A stretch of 64,000 nucleotides of DNA, from assembly GCF_003056355.1 (NCBI RefSeq), contig NZ_PYVW01000001.1:310001-374000 (forward strand), written 5' to 3'. Position 1 is the first letter of the stretch. Each line of letters begins with the position of its first letter. A model generated the notes under the pieces. It made no database searches. It saw nothing but the letters and a program-made list of their open reading frames with translations, and was not told where the DNA came from. A program made the position numbers and the translations under genes. Origin of the DNA: Devosia naphthalenivorans. GTDB lineage: Bacteria; Pseudomonadota; Alphaproteobacteria; Rhizobiales; Devosiaceae. This document shows positions 32,365 to 42,401 of this stretch, piece by piece.

Positions 32365-33426
32365 TCAGGCGTGCTGAATGCGCTGACCTGACTTGCTATC
32401 GAACAGGTGGATCCGGTCATGGTCTGGCTTTACGCGCAGCTTCTCGCCGGGAAGACCTGTGATGCGCTCGCGGAACACCCCGACCACCTCGTGCCCGGCA
32501 AAGCGCATGGCGACCTGCGTCTCGGAGCCTGTTGGCTCCACGGTGATGATCTCGGCGTCGATACCCTCGGCATCGAGCACGAAGTGTTCTGGACGAACGC
32601 CCAGGCTCACGGCTCGGCCATCCTCACCCGCGGGCGCATAGGGCAATTCGATCGCTGTTCCGTCTGCGGCAACGAAGCGGCCGCCGACCAGCTTGCCGCC
32701 AAGGATGTTCATCGATGGCGAGCCGATAAAGGCCGCCACAAACAGATTGTTCGGATAGTCGTAGAGTTCGAGCGGCGTGCCGATCTGCTCGACGATCCCG
32801 TCATGCATCACCACTATCCGGTCGGCCATGGTCATGGCTTCGATCTGATCGTGTGTGACATAGACCGTGGTGGTCTTGAGGCGCTGGTGGTTTTGCTTGA
32901 TTTCGGAGCGCATCTGGACGCGCAGCTTGGCATCGAGGTTCGACAGTGGTTCGTCGAACAGGAACACTTTTGGATTGCGCACCATGGCGCGGCCCATGGC
33001 GACGCGCTGACGCTGGCCGCCGGAGAGCTGGCGCGGATAGCGCTCCAGATAGGGGTCAAGGCCGAGCATCTGCGCGGCCACCGTAACGCGGCGCTTGATT
33101 TCCTCCTTGGGTGCCCGCGCGAGCTTGAGCGAAAAGCCCATGTTCTGTGCCACGGTCATGTGGGGATAGAGCGCGTAGCTCTGGAACACCATCGCGATAT
33201 CGCGTTCCTTGGGGGGCAGGGCATTGACCACCTTGCCATCGATGGCAATCTCGCCACCGGAAATTTCCTCTAGCCCTGCCAGCATGCGCAGCAGCGTGGA
33301 CTTGCCGCAGCCCGAAGGCCCGACCAGCACCACGAACTCGCCATCGGCGATGTCGACGGATACGCCGTGCAGGATCTCTACCGAACCGTAGGATTTGCGG
33401 GCGTCGCGAATTGAAACTGAACCCAT
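32365..33426 (-). CDS. ABC transporter ATPase, UgpC/MalK type (sugar-acid cluster)
   Basis: Energises the permease pair 34299-36016. Walker A GPSGCGKSTLLR, FQSYALYPHMTV, signature LSGGQRQRVAMGRA, Walker B VFLFDEPLSNLD and VYVTHDQIEA are complete, with the C-terminal TOBE part LGVRPEHFVLD. Full length at 353 aa. It resembles the ATPase at 24758 but belongs to a separate operon. The aldo/keto reductase gene lies between it and the permeases. Confidence 0.9.
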   Translation of the reverse strand: MGSVSIRDARKSYGSVEILHGVSVDIADGEFVVLVGPSGCGKSTLLRMLAGLEEISGGEIAIDGKVVNALPPKERDIAMVFQSYALYPHMTVAQNMGFSLKLARAPKEEIKRRVTVAAQMLGLDPYLERYPRQLSGGQRQRVAMGRAMVRNPKVFLFDEPLSNLDAKLRVQMRSEIKQNHQRLKTTTVYVTHDQIEAMTMADRIVVMHDGIVEQIGTPLELYDYPNNLFVAAFIGSPSMNILGGKLVGGRFVAADGTAIELPYAPAGEDGRAVSLGVRPEHFVLDAEGIDAEIITVEPTGSETQVAMRFAGHEVVGVFRERITGLPGEKLRVKPDHDRIHLFDSKSGQRIQHA

Positions 33427-33454
33427 GAAAAGAAACCTTTCTCGAGCGAACCCG

Positions 33455-34270
33455 TCAGTCGTCCCAGCGGGGAGACTTGGCCGGATTGATGTGGCGATAA
33501 CCGCGATCGAGCCGGCGGATCTGGTCCATGTGCTCGGGCGTCAGGATGATGGTGGTGGCGTCCCAATTGTTTTGCAGATTGGTACGGCTGGCCGAGGCGG
33601 GGATCACGATGTGTCCCTCGGCCATCAGAAATGCCAGGGCCACGGCAGCGGGCCCGGTGCCGAGTTCTTCGGCGATGCGCATCAGCACGGGATCGGTGGC
33701 GACCTGCCCCTTGACCAGCGGCTGGTAAGCGGTGAGCTGCAAGCCGCTTCCACGCGCGAAATCGCGCAGCTTGGGCACCTGCAGCCACGGGTGGATTTCC
33801 ACCTGGTTGGTGGCCAGGGCCTGGGCGTCGAGCAGGGCCTGGGCCCGCTCCAGCAGCGCGATGGTGAAGTTGGACACCCCGATCAGCCGGGCGTAACCAG
33901 CTTCGCGCGCCTGGCCGAGCGCTTCCATATAGCTCTCCAACGGCACGACTTCTTGCGGCACCGGCCAATGGATCAGCAGCAGGTCCACCTGGTCGACGCC
34001 GATGGTGTCGAGGCTCTTGCGCACGCTGGCCATGAAATCGGCAGGTGCCAGATTGGTATCGGCAACTTTGGTGGTGATGAACACCGCATCACGGCCAAGG
34101 CCCGAGCGGCGCACCGCTTCGCCTACTGTGGCTTCGGTATCGTAGCTCTGGGCAGTATCGAGGTGGCGGTAGCCGATCTCGAGCGCTGTGGAGATTGCGT
34201 CCACTCCTTGCGGTCCTGTGCGGCCATAAGTGCCAAGGCCGAGGGGCGGGATGAGTGTCGAGGATGCCAT
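33455..34270 (-). CDS. Aldo/keto reductase
   Basis: NADPH-dependent TIM-barrel reductase of 271 aa. Blocks: LGLGTYGR, YRHLDTAQSYDTE with the catalytic Asp and Tyr, FITTKV with the Lys, LLLIHWP with the His, GVSNF, NQVEIHPW and IPASAS cofactor end. The ATG at 34270 is preferred over one two codons upstream. It probably reduces an aldose or keto intermediate of the same cluster. Confidence 0.92.
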   Translation of the reverse strand: MASSTLIPPLGLGTYGRTGPQGVDAISTALEIGYRHLDTAQSYDTEATVGEAVRRSGLGRDAVFITTKVADTNLAPADFMASVRKSLDTIGVDQVDLLLIHWPVPQEVVPLESYMEALGQAREAGYARLIGVSNFTIALLERAQALLDAQALATNQVEIHPWLQVPKLRDFARGSGLQLTAYQPLVKGQVATDPVLMRIAEELGTGPAAVALAFLMAEGHIVIPASASRTNLQNNWDATTIILTPEHMDQIRRLDRGYRHINPAKSPRWDD

Positions 34271-34298
34271 GAACAAGGCCCTTTCGAAGTAGACGGGA

Positions 34299-35159
34299 CT
34301 AGCCCTTGGTGGCGCCGGCCGTCATGCCGCCTACGAACAGGCGCTGCATGGACAGGAACAGAATGGCGATGGGAAGGGTCATCACCATGGAAGCCGCCAT
34401 TACGGCGCCCCAGTCGGTGTTGAACTCCGTGGAGAATTCCGCCAGCCCGATCGGCAATGTCTTGACCGAAGAATCGGTGGCGAAGCACAGCGCGAAGATG
34501 AACTCGTTCCAGGTGGTCACGAACGCATAGACCAGCACGGAAACGAGGCCCGGAACGGAGAGCGGCAGGGTAATGCGGAACAGCACGCCGATGCGGCTTG
34601 CGCCATCGATGATCGCGGCTTCCTCAAGCTCCACCGGAATGGCCTTGAAATAGCTGGTCAGCATCCAGACCGACAGCGGCAGGGTCAGGATCATGTAGAC
34701 CAGGATCAAACCCCAATAGGTGTTCACCAGCCCCAGCACCCGCAGGGTGATGAACAGGGGCACGATGATCGCGGCGGTCGGCAGCAATTGACCGACGAGC
34801 ACGAAGGACTGCAGGATCGGCTTGCCGCGGAAGTTGAAGCGCGCAAAGCCGTAGGAGGCAAAGATCGCCAGGATCAGCGCCAGCACGGTTGAGCCCACCG
34901 ACACCACCACGCTGTTCAGGAAATAGCGCGGGATATTGGATTCAAACAGCACCTTTTGGTAGTTGTCGAGCGTCGGCATGGTCGGCCACCAGATCGGTGG
35001 GATGGTGTAAAGCTCGCGCAGGGTCTTGATGGATGACAGGCCCATCCACCAGAACGGAAACAGGCACACGAACACCAGCAACAGGGAGCCGATGATGATC
35101 AGCGGCATCGGCAAGCCCGTGCGCTTGAGCTGAGCGGGGGCGGAAACGACAGTGCTCAT
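34299..35159 (-). CDS. ABC sugar-type permease, MalG class
   Basis: A 286-aa inner-membrane permease with first helix LIIIGSLLLVFVCLFPFWWM and EAA loop EEAAIIDGASRIGVLFRITLPLSVPG. It overlaps the partner permease gene by 4 nt (ATGA). Part of the second importer of the window. Confidence 0.9.
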   Translation of the reverse strand: MSTVVSAPAQLKRTGLPMPLIIIGSLLLVFVCLFPFWWMGLSSIKTLRELYTIPPIWWPTMPTLDNYQKVLFESNIPRYFLNSVVVSVGSTVLALILAIFASYGFARFNFRGKPILQSFVLVGQLLPTAAIIVPLFITLRVLGLVNTYWGLILVYMILTLPLSVWMLTSYFKAIPVELEEAAIIDGASRIGVLFRITLPLSVPGLVSVLVYAFVTTWNEFIFALCFATDSSVKTLPIGLAEFSTEFNTDWGAVMAASMVMTLPIAILFLSMQRLFVGGMTAGATKG

Positions 35160-36016
35160 CGAGCTTCTCCAGCATTGGAGGCAAGGGTGCGGATGTAGAC
35201 AAAGACCACGACGATCGCGACCGCGAAGAACATCACCGACAGCGCCGCCGCCTGGTTGAACTGCACGCTTTCAAAGGCCGTCCGGAAAATCTGAATCGGC
35301 GTGATCAGCGTCCGATTGGCGGGGCCGCCGCGGGTGATGGCGTAGATGATGGTGATGTGGTTGAGCGCCCAGATCACCAGCAGCAGCGTCACTGCGATGA
35401 TCACCGGCCGCACCTGGGGTAGCATCACGTACCAGACCTCTTCCCAGAAGCTGGCGCCATCGATGCGCGCGGCTTCATAAAGATCGTTGGGAATGGACTG
35501 CAGGCCCGCCAGCACCATGATGGCGACAAAGGGGAACATCTTCCAGATATTGATGGCGATCATCACCGGCAACACTGTGCTGCCATTGGTCAGCCAGCCA
35601 ACCGGCTCGGGGACAATGCCGGGCGCTGTCAGCATGTAATTGATGATGCCGAATTCGGTATGGAGCATCCAGGCCCAGGTCGTGGCGGCAACGATGCCCG
35701 GCACCACCCAGGGGATCAGCGTCACTGAGCGCACAATGGCCCGGCCGCGGAAATTCTGGTTCAGCAGGATGGCAGCAAGAACCCCCAGGATCACCTGGAA
35801 GACAATGGAGCCAAACACCCACCAGAGGGTATTCACGAAAGCTGTCGGAGTAGCGCGGGCGCCCAGGATGCGCGCGAAGTTCTCGACCCCGACATAATTG
35901 CCCTGGTTGTCGGTGACGCTGAGCAAGCCCGTATAGGCTACTGGATAGGCAATCAGCAGGCCCAGTACCAAAAGGGCGGGCAGAACAAACAAATAGCCTG
36001 TGGATTGTCGATGCAT
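35156..36016 (-). CDS. ABC sugar-type permease, MalF class
   Basis: A 286-aa permease starting MHRQSTGYLFVLPALLVLGL, with EAA loop YEAARIDGASFWEEVWYVMLPQVRP. The ATG at 36016 is chosen because it gives the standard short N-terminus; a further in-frame region to 36055 adds a hydrophobic stretch. It follows the binding-protein gene by 71 bp; those bases contain a GGCCGGGGCG-type inverted repeat (GCCCCGGCC..GGCCGGGGC) likely acting as the usual post-binding-protein hairpin. Confidence 0.88.
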   Translation of the reverse strand: MHRQSTGYLFVLPALLVLGLLIAYPVAYTGLLSVTDNQGNYVGVENFARILGARATPTAFVNTLWWVFGSIVFQVILGVLAAILLNQNFRGRAIVRSVTLIPWVVPGIVAATTWAWMLHTEFGIINYMLTAPGIVPEPVGWLTNGSTVLPVMIAINIWKMFPFVAIMVLAGLQSIPNDLYEAARIDGASFWEEVWYVMLPQVRPVIIAVTLLLVIWALNHITIIYAITRGGPANRTLITPIQIFRTAFESVQFNQAAALSVMFFAVAIVVVFVYIRTLASNAGEAR

Positions 36017-36087
36017 GGCGACCACCAAAAGAAGGAGAAGCAACGCCCCGGCCACACATCGCGGCCGGGGCGCAGGGAGGGAGCGGG

Positions 36088-37305
36088 CTAGAGCAGGGCT
36101 TCGATTTCGTCAGCAGCGCCATCCATGGCGGTCTGCACGTCCTCGTCGCCCAGCAGGATGCGCTGGATGCCGTCGAAATAGGCCTGGCTGATCTGAACCC
36201 AGCGCGGATGCGCCGGCACCGGGCGGCCAAAAGGCAGCATTTCCTTGAAGACCTGCAGGATTGGGTCCTGGAAGCGTTCGGCTTCCATGGCCGAGACGCG
36301 GGCAGGGAAGGTGTCGGTCAGGACGGCCTGGCTATCGGCTTCGCCGAGGAAAGCGATAAAGGTCTTGGCTTCTTCCGGGTTCTTGGCATCGGTAGGAACC
36401 ACAAGGCTCCAACCGCCCAGGATCGCGGCAGTGTCGGCGCCTTCGGGATGTGGAATGGCCATCACGCCGATATCGATATTCGGATTTTCCTGGCGGATCG
36501 AGTTCACGTCGAACTGGCCCGACTGATACATCGAGACCGTTTCGGCGATGAACAGGCGGCGATTGGCGGTACCGTCATTCTCAAGCGTCGAAGATGGCGA
36601 AATGCCGTTCTTGAGGAAATCGGTGTAGTAGGTCACAGCCCGCACACTTTCAGGGCTGTTCACCAGCACTTCAGTGCCGTCTTCGGAGATGATGCCGCCG
36701 CCCGCCATCCACATGAACGGCAAAGAACGGAAAATGGTGTTGCCCACTTCGCCGCCGCCGGTGATGGCAAAGCCGGACTTGCCATCCTTGGTCATGGCCT
36801 GGGCCGCGGCCACAAATTCTTCCCAGGTCTGGGGTGGGTTCTCAGGATCAAGGCCGGCCGCTACCAAATCACCCTTGTTGTAGATGATGGCATGGGTTTC
36901 GATGCGGTAGGGAATGCCCCAGAGCTGATCCTCCCAGGTCACGTAGTCGAGCGCTGCGGGGATATAGTCCTCGCGGTCGGTCAGTACCTCATCGAGCGGC
37001 ACCACCAGGTTGTTCTGAGCGTAGCCGTTCACCCAGCCATGCTGGACATCGATCACGTCGGGCGCTGCGCCGGACTGGAGCGCGGTCAGGATGCGCTGGG
37101 GCAGGCCGTCGGTGGTAGTGATCTCGAGGTTGATGGTGATATCGGGATTGGCAGCCTGGAACTTTTCCACCAGCTCACGGGCGCGAGCCTCGTTGAAATT
37201 GGGGGTCCACCAGGTCACTTCGCCGGCGCTGGCCCAACCGGCCGAGAGCGCCAAGCCCGAAACAGTGCAACCCAGCAGGGCTGCCGTCTTGAAAAGCTTC
37301 TTCAT
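36088..37305 (-). CDS. ABC solute-binding protein (sugar-acid cluster)
   Basis: Periplasmic receptor, 405 aa, with signal MKKLFKTAALLGCTVSGLALSAGWASA. The mature part begins GEVTWWTPNFNEARAREL, has TWEEFVAAAQAMTKDGKSGF and WSLVVPTDAKNPEEAKTFIAFL, as in extracellular family-1 binding proteins. Upstream lies the mannonate dehydratase-like gene and downstream the permeases. The ligand is inferred to be a sugar acid or glycoside that enters the adjacent pathway. Confidence 0.9.
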   Translation of the reverse strand: MKKLFKTAALLGCTVSGLALSAGWASAGEVTWWTPNFNEARARELVEKFQAANPDITINLEITTTDGLPQRILTALQSGAAPDVIDVQHGWVNGYAQNNLVVPLDEVLTDREDYIPAALDYVTWEDQLWGIPYRIETHAIIYNKGDLVAAGLDPENPPQTWEEFVAAAQAMTKDGKSGFAITGGGEVGNTIFRSLPFMWMAGGGIISEDGTEVLVNSPESVRAVTYYTDFLKNGISPSSTLENDGTANRRLFIAETVSMYQSGQFDVNSIRQENPNIDIGVMAIPHPEGADTAAILGGWSLVVPTDAKNPEEAKTFIAFLGEADSQAVLTDTFPARVSAMEAERFQDPILQVFKEMLPFGRPVPAHPRWVQISQAYFDGIQRILLGDEDVQTAMDGAADEIEALL

Positions 37306-37370
37306 GATAATCCTCTTCCTCCCTGCGACGTCGATGTCGCAATCCTTTCCCCGCTAGCCGGGGCGTGCTG

Positions 37371-38498
37371 TCACTGTCGCGAAACGGCAGCTTTCTGGTG
37401 ATGTGCCACGGGCGTGGCACGGCTGGCCGAAAGCGCTGAAGCTTGCGCGATCAGCGCTTTCATGTAGCCAATGGTGTAGGCATGGCCGGCATGCCATGGC
37501 GCCGAGCAATCGAGTTCGGGGACGTGGTCGGGAACCAGCACCCCGTCATAGCCCTCTTCGTGCAGGATCTGCACGATCCGAGCCATGTCGATGTCGCCAT
37601 CATCGACAAAGGTCTCCACATAATTGGGCACCTCGCCGTGCACGTTGCGGAAATGGACGTAGCCAATAGACCCGGCGCGCGCAAAATGGCGCGTCGTCTC
37701 GTAGACATCGCCTTCGCGCATTTCGGCGAGCGAGCCCACGCAATATTCCAGCGCATTGGCAGGACTGGGCACCAGCGCCAGCAGGCGGTCATACTTGGCG
37801 TGCGAATTGACCAGCCGGGCTGTGCCGCGCAGCAGGTCCACCGGGGGATCGTCGGGATGGGCGGCAAGCCTTACGCCGGCATCTTCGGCGACCGGCACCA
37901 GTTCACGCAGGAACCATTCCAGCCTTGCCCAGAGTGTAGCCTCGTCCACGGCCTGTGGCGAAGCGCCGGGTACTCCGCGCCGATAACGCATATTGCCCAC
38001 CATCCCATCGGGAATGGGGCTTTGCGCGTCGATCTCGTCCATCGCGAACACGGCGGTAACAGCGCCGCCACGACCGACCGGCTTGCGCTGCCAACCCCAG
38101 ACGCCGGCGAGCGAGAAATTGTAGCCCACGACGGGAATGCCGGCTCGACCGGCATTCCGTACCAGGGTCTTCATGTCTTCCATTTGCTCGGCCTTGCGAG
38201 GGCCATCAAGCAAGATATCGGACCAGAAATTAGGGGAGATGTTCTCCATGGCGGCGACGCGCAACCCGTGACGCCCCAGCATGGCGACCAAGTCAGCCAT
38301 GTACTGATAGGACCAGAGCGGCGCATCGATGCAGTCGCCATTGATCGGGCCGACGCCGCCCGCCAGATAGGCCGAATTGTCGGCGTTCCGCGCATAGTCG
38401 GTCAGGTGCACGACAACGTCCTGCACGCCGAGCTGGCTTGCGAAACGCGCGCCTTTCTCGCTCAGCAACTCGCCATAAAGGCTTATTCCGATCCTCAC
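37371..38498 (-). CDS. Mannonate dehydratase (UxuA)-like protein
   Basis: TIM-barrel protein of 375 aa resembling UxuA, which dehydrates D-mannonate to 2-keto-3-deoxygluconate. Blocks include MENISPNFW, PVVGYNFS, LAAHPDDPP, EYCVGSLAEM, IGYVHFRNVHG and GVLVPDHVPEL; the His and Asp of HPDDPP and the His in VHFRN fit metal binding. I chose GTG at 38498 with GGAGGA 4 nt upstream. It is the first gene of the minus-strand transport operon and has a GTTCATATTTGAAC dyad just upstream, probably an IclR site. Confidence 0.8.
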   Translation of the reverse strand: MRIGISLYGELLSEKGARFASQLGVQDVVVHLTDYARNADNSAYLAGGVGPINGDCIDAPLWSYQYMADLVAMLGRHGLRVAAMENISPNFWSDILLDGPRKAEQMEDMKTLVRNAGRAGIPVVGYNFSLAGVWGWQRKPVGRGGAVTAVFAMDEIDAQSPIPDGMVGNMRYRRGVPGASPQAVDEATLWARLEWFLRELVPVAEDAGVRLAAHPDDPPVDLLRGTARLVNSHAKYDRLLALVPSPANALEYCVGSLAEMREGDVYETTRHFARAGSIGYVHFRNVHGEVPNYVETFVDDGDIDMARIVQILHEEGYDGVLVPDHVPELDCSAPWHAGHAYTIGYMKALIAQASALSASRATPVAHHQKAAVSRQ

Positions 38499-38530
38499 GC
38501 TGTCCTCCGGTTGATGGCGCTCTCTGGCGC

Positions 38531-38546
38531 AGTTCATATTTGAACA
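38531..38546. promoter_or_regulatory. Putative IclR operator upstream of the dehydratase gene
   Basis: AGTTCATATTTGAACA (38531-38546) contains the dyad GTTCA-TATT-TGAAC and the 8-bp half-site AGTTCATA, identical to the right arm of the palindrome in front of the iclR gene. It lies 33-48 bp upstream of the GTG start at 38498. Confidence 0.5.
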
Positions 38547-38623
38547 TCATCAATTCTTGATAGAACTATGATGCGCAGAGCCCGGGCTGTCAACAGCCCA
38601 GGTCCGTTATTGCGTTTCGTTCG

Positions 38624-39790
38624 CTACTTCGTGTGGGTCGCCTCACCCGTGGCAACGCCGCTGGTGTTCATCGAGCCATCGAACAGGGGCACGTTGGTCG
38701 CTTCATAGGGAAAGCGGGCGCAGGCTTCCTCGATCAGTTCGACGCCCAGGCCCGGCGCGGTCGGAGCCAGCATGTAGCCGTTCTCGAACTGCAGGGTTTC
38801 CCGCACCAGCTCCTTCCGCCAAGGCACGTCGACGGAAACGGTTTCGAATACCGAGAAATTGGGGATCGCCACCGACATGTGCAGCGTCATGGCGTTCATC
38901 ACTGGCCCAACCGGATTGTGGGGCGCAATCGGGATCAGATGCGTGTGAGCCAGATGCGCGACCCGCTTGGTCTCGCCCATGCCGCCAGCATGCGACACAT
39001 CGGGCTGAAGCACATCGACAGCCTTCTTGCTGAGTGCTTCGAGAAATCGCGCCGGCTCATAGAACCGCTCGCCAGCAGCGATCGGCACCGGGCTATTGGC
39101 GCGCACATCGGCAAGGGCATCAATGCTCTCGGGCGGTGTCGGCTCTTCGATCCAGGTCAGGTCGAACGGCGCCAGCGCTTTGCACATGGCAATCGCGGTA
39201 GGCACATTGAGGCGCCCATGCACGTCCAGCATCAAATTGATGTCCGGCCCGACCGCATCGCGCACAGCTTCGACGATCTCGATGGTCTGCCGGCGCTGCC
39301 GGCGATCCATTTCCAGATCAGCGACATCAAAGGGATCCCATTTGAGCGCATTGTAGCCCATGGCAAGGGCCTTGCGCGCATTGTTGGCGTACTGCTCGGG
39401 CGTCGTCGCGCCAAAGAACCAATGATTGGCATAGCACGCGACGCGGTCGCGATATTTTCCGCCTAGCAGTTCGAACACCGGCACGCCCAGTGCCTTGCCC
39501 TTGATGTCCAGCAGCGCCGCCTCGATGCCGCCCAACGCCGTGCGAAATACCGCCCCGGTGCGCCAATAGCTGTCGCGGTGCAATTGCTCGATAATGGCAT
39601 CGACCGCGAACGGGTCCTTGCCGATCAGCACCCGCTCCAGCTCCTCCAGAGCCGCCACGACTGTGTTGGTCTTCCACTCCAGCGTGGCCTCCCCAACTCC
39701 ATCGATGCCGTCATCGGTGTAGAGCTTCACGAACACGAAATTGGTTCGCGACACATTGGCCACGAAGGTCTTGAGGGCAACAATCTTCAT
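38624..39790 (-). CDS. Enolase-superfamily sugar-acid dehydratase (galactonate dehydratase-like)
   Basis: Abstracts the proton alpha to a carboxylate and dehydrates an acid sugar, with Mg2+. A 388-aa mandelate racemase-type protein: N-terminal capping domain, then [17 protein letters not shown] (first metal ligand Asp), WIEEPTPPE (Glu), [10 protein letters not shown] (Glu), [11 protein letters not shown] and PHNPVGPV with the catalytic His. It overlaps the alcohol dehydrogenase gene by 4 nt. The exact sugar acid cannot be read from sequence; DgoD is the closest type I recognise. Confidence 0.88.
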   Translation of the reverse strand: MKIVALKTFVANVSRTNFVFVKLYTDDGIDGVGEATLEWKTNTVVAALEELERVLIGKDPFAVDAIIEQLHRDSYWRTGAVFRTALGGIEAALLDIKGKALGVPVFELLGGKYRDRVACYANHWFFGATTPEQYANNARKALAMGYNALKWDPFDVADLEMDRRQRRQTIEIVEAVRDAVGPDINLMLDVHGRLNVPTAIAMCKALAPFDLTWIEEPTPPESIDALADVRANSPVPIAAGERFYEPARFLEALSKKAVDVLQPDVSHAGGMGETKRVAHLAHTHLIPIAPHNPVGPVMNAMTLHMSVAIPNFSVFETVSVDVPWRKELVRETLQFENGYMLAPTAPGLGVELIEEACARFPYEATNVPLFDGSMNTSGVATGEATHTK

Positions 39791-40941
39791 TGGATGGCTT
39801 TCGCGGAGGCGCCGTCTGCCATGGCCGCTTCCAGAATGGCGCGGTAGTCCTCAGCCGAGGCGGTGCGGGGGTTGGTGGGATGACTGTGATCGGCGAGGGC
39901 GCGTTCGATGATCCAGTCGAACTGGTCACGTCGGACGCCCATGGCGGCAAGTCCTGCGGGCAAGGCAAAGCTACTGTTGAGCGCCTCCAGGGCGGCGGCG
40001 AGATCATCGCCTTCGCCCAGCCCCATTGCGATCTTGAGTCGGGCCAGCTTGTTGCCGACCGCCGGTGTGTTGAAGCGCACCAGCAGCGGCATCAGGATAG
40101 CGTTGAGCGTGCCATGGTGAAGCTTGAGGTCCTGCAATCCCCCCAGCGCATGACTGAGAGAATGCACTGCGCCCAGGCCCTTCTGGAACGACAGCCCGCC
40201 ATGCAGTGCACCCAGCATCACCTCGGTACGCGCTTCGACATCGGCGCCATTGGCGAATGCTTTGGGCAAGTTGCGCCAGATGCGTCCCGCACCATCGAGC
40301 GCAATGGCATCGGCGACGGAGTTGGCCCGCGGCGAAAAGAAGGTCTCGATGCAATGGGACAGCGCATCCAGACCCGTCGCCGCCGTAAGATAGGGCGGCA
40401 ACTTCAATGTCAGTTCCGGGTCGCAGATGGCGCGCCGCGGGATAAGGTGCGGGCTGATAATGCCGAGCTTGCGCCCGTCGGCCAGAGTCAGGAGCGCCGC
40501 CCGTCCCACTTCGGCGCCGGTGCCGGCTGTGGTGGGTATCGCGATCATCGGCGCCACTGCAGGCGTGATCCGTTCGATGCCACCATAAATGGCTGCGTAC
40601 TGCTCGAGATTGCCGGGATGATTGGCCAGCAGCGCCACACCTTTGGCCAGATCGATAGGCGAGCCACCGCCCAACGCCACGACGCCGTCGCAGTTGCCGG
40701 AACGATACGCCGCAAGCGCCGCTTCAACCGCGCGCTCGGTTGGATTGGGCGGCGTGTCCAGAAACAGCGTGCGATCCGCGGGCAACAGTGGCTCGACGCG
40801 ATCCAGCAGCCCCGATGCCAAGAGGCCCGCATCCGATACCAACAGCGGACGCGTGATCTTGAGCTCAGCCAAGGCTCCGGGCAGCGTGGCCAGCTCGCCC
40901 GGGCCAAAATCAATGGCAGTCAGATAGGTGATGCGCGCCAT
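39787..40941 (-). CDS. Iron-containing alcohol dehydrogenase
   Basis: NAD-dependent group-III dehydrogenase of 384 aa: [13 protein letters not shown] (cofactor), [22 protein letters not shown] with metal-binding Asp and His, and [12 protein letters not shown] with further His ligands. It could reduce or oxidise an aldehyde product, such as succinate semialdehyde, tartronate semialdehyde or maleylacetate-type compounds. It is coupled to the dehydratase by ATGA overlap and lies 5 nt after the VOC gene. Confidence 0.92.
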   Translation of the reverse strand: MARITYLTAIDFGPGELATLPGALAELKITRPLLVSDAGLLASGLLDRVEPLLPADRTLFLDTPPNPTERAVEAALAAYRSGNCDGVVALGGGSPIDLAKGVALLANHPGNLEQYAAIYGGIERITPAVAPMIAIPTTAGTGAEVGRAALLTLADGRKLGIISPHLIPRRAICDPELTLKLPPYLTAATGLDALSHCIETFFSPRANSVADAIALDGAGRIWRNLPKAFANGADVEARTEVMLGALHGGLSFQKGLGAVHSLSHALGGLQDLKLHHGTLNAILMPLLVRFNTPAVGNKLARLKIAMGLGEGDDLAAALEALNSSFALPAGLAAMGVRRDQFDWIIERALADHSHPTNPRTASAEDYRAILEAAMADGASAKAIQ

Positions 40942-40946
40942 GGCTG

Positions 40947-41378
40947 TTACCGTCCCTTGAGCCGGGCAATGGCCTGGGCCTGCATTGAGTCAGCCGCCAT
41001 CTGCATCAGCTCGATGCGGTGGCCGTCGGGATCTTCGATCCACGTTTGCCAATTGCCATCGGCACCCTGCACCTTGGGGCGGATCATCTCGACGCCGGCC
41101 TCATTCAGCTCGCGCACGGTCTGCTCGATATCGGGCACCTGCAGGCACATATGGTTGTAGCCCACGGCCTCGCGCTCGCTGGCGCGCTCTCCCTCGCCTT
41201 CGGGAAACACTTCGAGGTACTGGTCGTCGGTGATGCGCAGGTAGACCAGCCACAGCCGACCCTCACGATCCAGCCGCAGCATCTCGGTGAACCCCAGCTT
41301 CTTCGTGTAGAAATCCAGGGTACGAGCGACATCCTTTACGCGGATGGCAACATGGGTGATCGCGGAAACTGTTAGCAT
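40947..41378 (-). CDS. VOC/glyoxalase-like protein
   Basis: A 143-aa vicinal oxygen chelate protein with two beta-alpha-beta modules: [24 protein letters not shown] and [22 protein letters not shown], ending [13 protein letters not shown]. The His in THVAI, Glu in YLEVF, His in YNHM and Glu in IELM fit the metal site. First gene of a minus-strand operon divergent from iclR. Isomerase, epimerase, lyase or dioxygenase activity is possible. Confidence 0.87.
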   Translation of the reverse strand: MLTVSAITHVAIRVKDVARTLDFYTKKLGFTEMLRLDREGRLWLVYLRITDDQYLEVFPEGEGERASEREAVGYNHMCLQVPDIEQTVRELNEAGVEMIRPKVQGADGNWQTWIEDPDGHRIELMQMAADSMQAQAIARLKGR

Positions 41379-41523
41379 CAAACGAAACCTTTCGGGGAGG
41401 GGCCCGCCAGCGCAGGGCGGCAGGCGGGTAGGGGCCGACCAATCGGCAAGTTGGGCTGGTGTTGCATCAGAAATCCTCCGGCGGCGTTGCGCCCTTGGCC
41501 GATCGCTTTTCGATCAATCCAAA

Positions 41524-41544
41524 TATGAACTTTGACAGTTCATA
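41524..41544. promoter_or_regulatory. Palindromic operator in the VOC-iclR divergent region
   Basis: TATGAACT (41524-41531), 5-nt spacer, AGTTCATA (41537-41544): a perfect 8-bp dyad 20 bp before the iclR start and 146 bp upstream of the VOC gene. IclR proteins typically bind such sites and repress themselves and the divergent operon. Confidence 0.65.
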
Positions 41545-41563
41545 ATGTTATGGTAGTCAGGGC

Positions 41564-42379
41564 ATGGAATTTGTCAACTATGGACCGCAAGCCTTGATCA
41601 GCGAGCTCGAGCCCGGCGCGGCCACCAAGCACACAATCCCCGTCATTGACCGCATGATGGACTTGCTGCGCGCTCTTGAACAGCGCGACTCGGGCATGAC
41701 CATCAGTGACCTGATCGGCGTTCTTGGGCAGCCCCGCACCACGGTCTACCGCATCCTCAACACCCTCCAGCACCACGACATGGTGCGCCGTGACGATGCC
41801 GGCGCCTATCATCTGGGCGCGCGCCTGCTAACCCTTGCCTCCCATGTCGCCTCACGCGCCAGCGATGTCGATCTCGCCGCCATTGCGCAGCCATTCATCG
41901 ACAAGCTCGCCGCTGAACTTGGCGACGGCGTCAAGCTCAGCGTGATCGACAATGAAGGCATTCTGGTGCTTGCCGCCTCTCAGGGTCGGCGCGAATACGC
42001 CCTGACAGTTGCGCCGGGGCAGCGCATGCCCATTCACGCCGGGGCCGCTAGCAAGCTCCTGCTCGCCTATCTTGAGCCTGAAGAGCAGGACCGCTGGATC
42101 AGCAAGCCCTTGAGCGCCTTCACTTCCAGAACCGTTACCGATCCGAAGCGATTGCGCAGCGAACTTGCGCGCATCCGGCGTCTTGGCTGGGCTCAGGACA
42201 AGGGCGAAAACGCCCCTTCCATCCACGCTTACGCAGCGCCGATTTTTACCAAGGCAGGCAAGATGGTGGGTGCGGTAAGTGTTCCTTTTCTGAGCGGCAC
42301 GGAACCGGCGCGAATGGAAATTATCCGCATGGCTGCCATCGAAACAGCCGCAGCCATCAGCCAGGCCATGCCTGCATAA
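41564..42379 (+). CDS. IclR-family transcriptional regulator
   Basis: A 271-aa regulator with an N-terminal winged helix (IPVIDRMMDLLRALEQ, TISDLIGVLGQPRTTVYRILNTL) and a C-terminal IclR effector domain (GVKLSVIDNEGILVLAAS, MPIHAGAASKLLLAYL, VGAVSVPFLSG). It is divergent from the VOC-dehydrogenase-dehydratase operon and directly upstream of a second enolase-superfamily gene. It probably controls both, and perhaps the transport operon through the half-site at 38531. Its effector is likely a pathway sugar acid or keto acid. Confidence 0.93.
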   Translation: MEFVNYGPQALISELEPGAATKHTIPVIDRMMDLLRALEQRDSGMTISDLIGVLGQPRTTVYRILNTLQHHDMVRRDDAGAYHLGARLLTLASHVASRASDVDLAAIAQPFIDKLAAELGDGVKLSVIDNEGILVLAASQGRREYALTVAPGQRMPIHAGAASKLLLAYLEPEEQDRWISKPLSAFTSRTVTDPKRLRSELARIRRLGWAQDKGENAPSIHAYAAPIFTKAGKMVGAVSVPFLSGTEPARMEIIRMAAIETAAAISQAMPA

Positions 42380-42401
42380 AATACGTATTCGGGGGACATT
42401 T

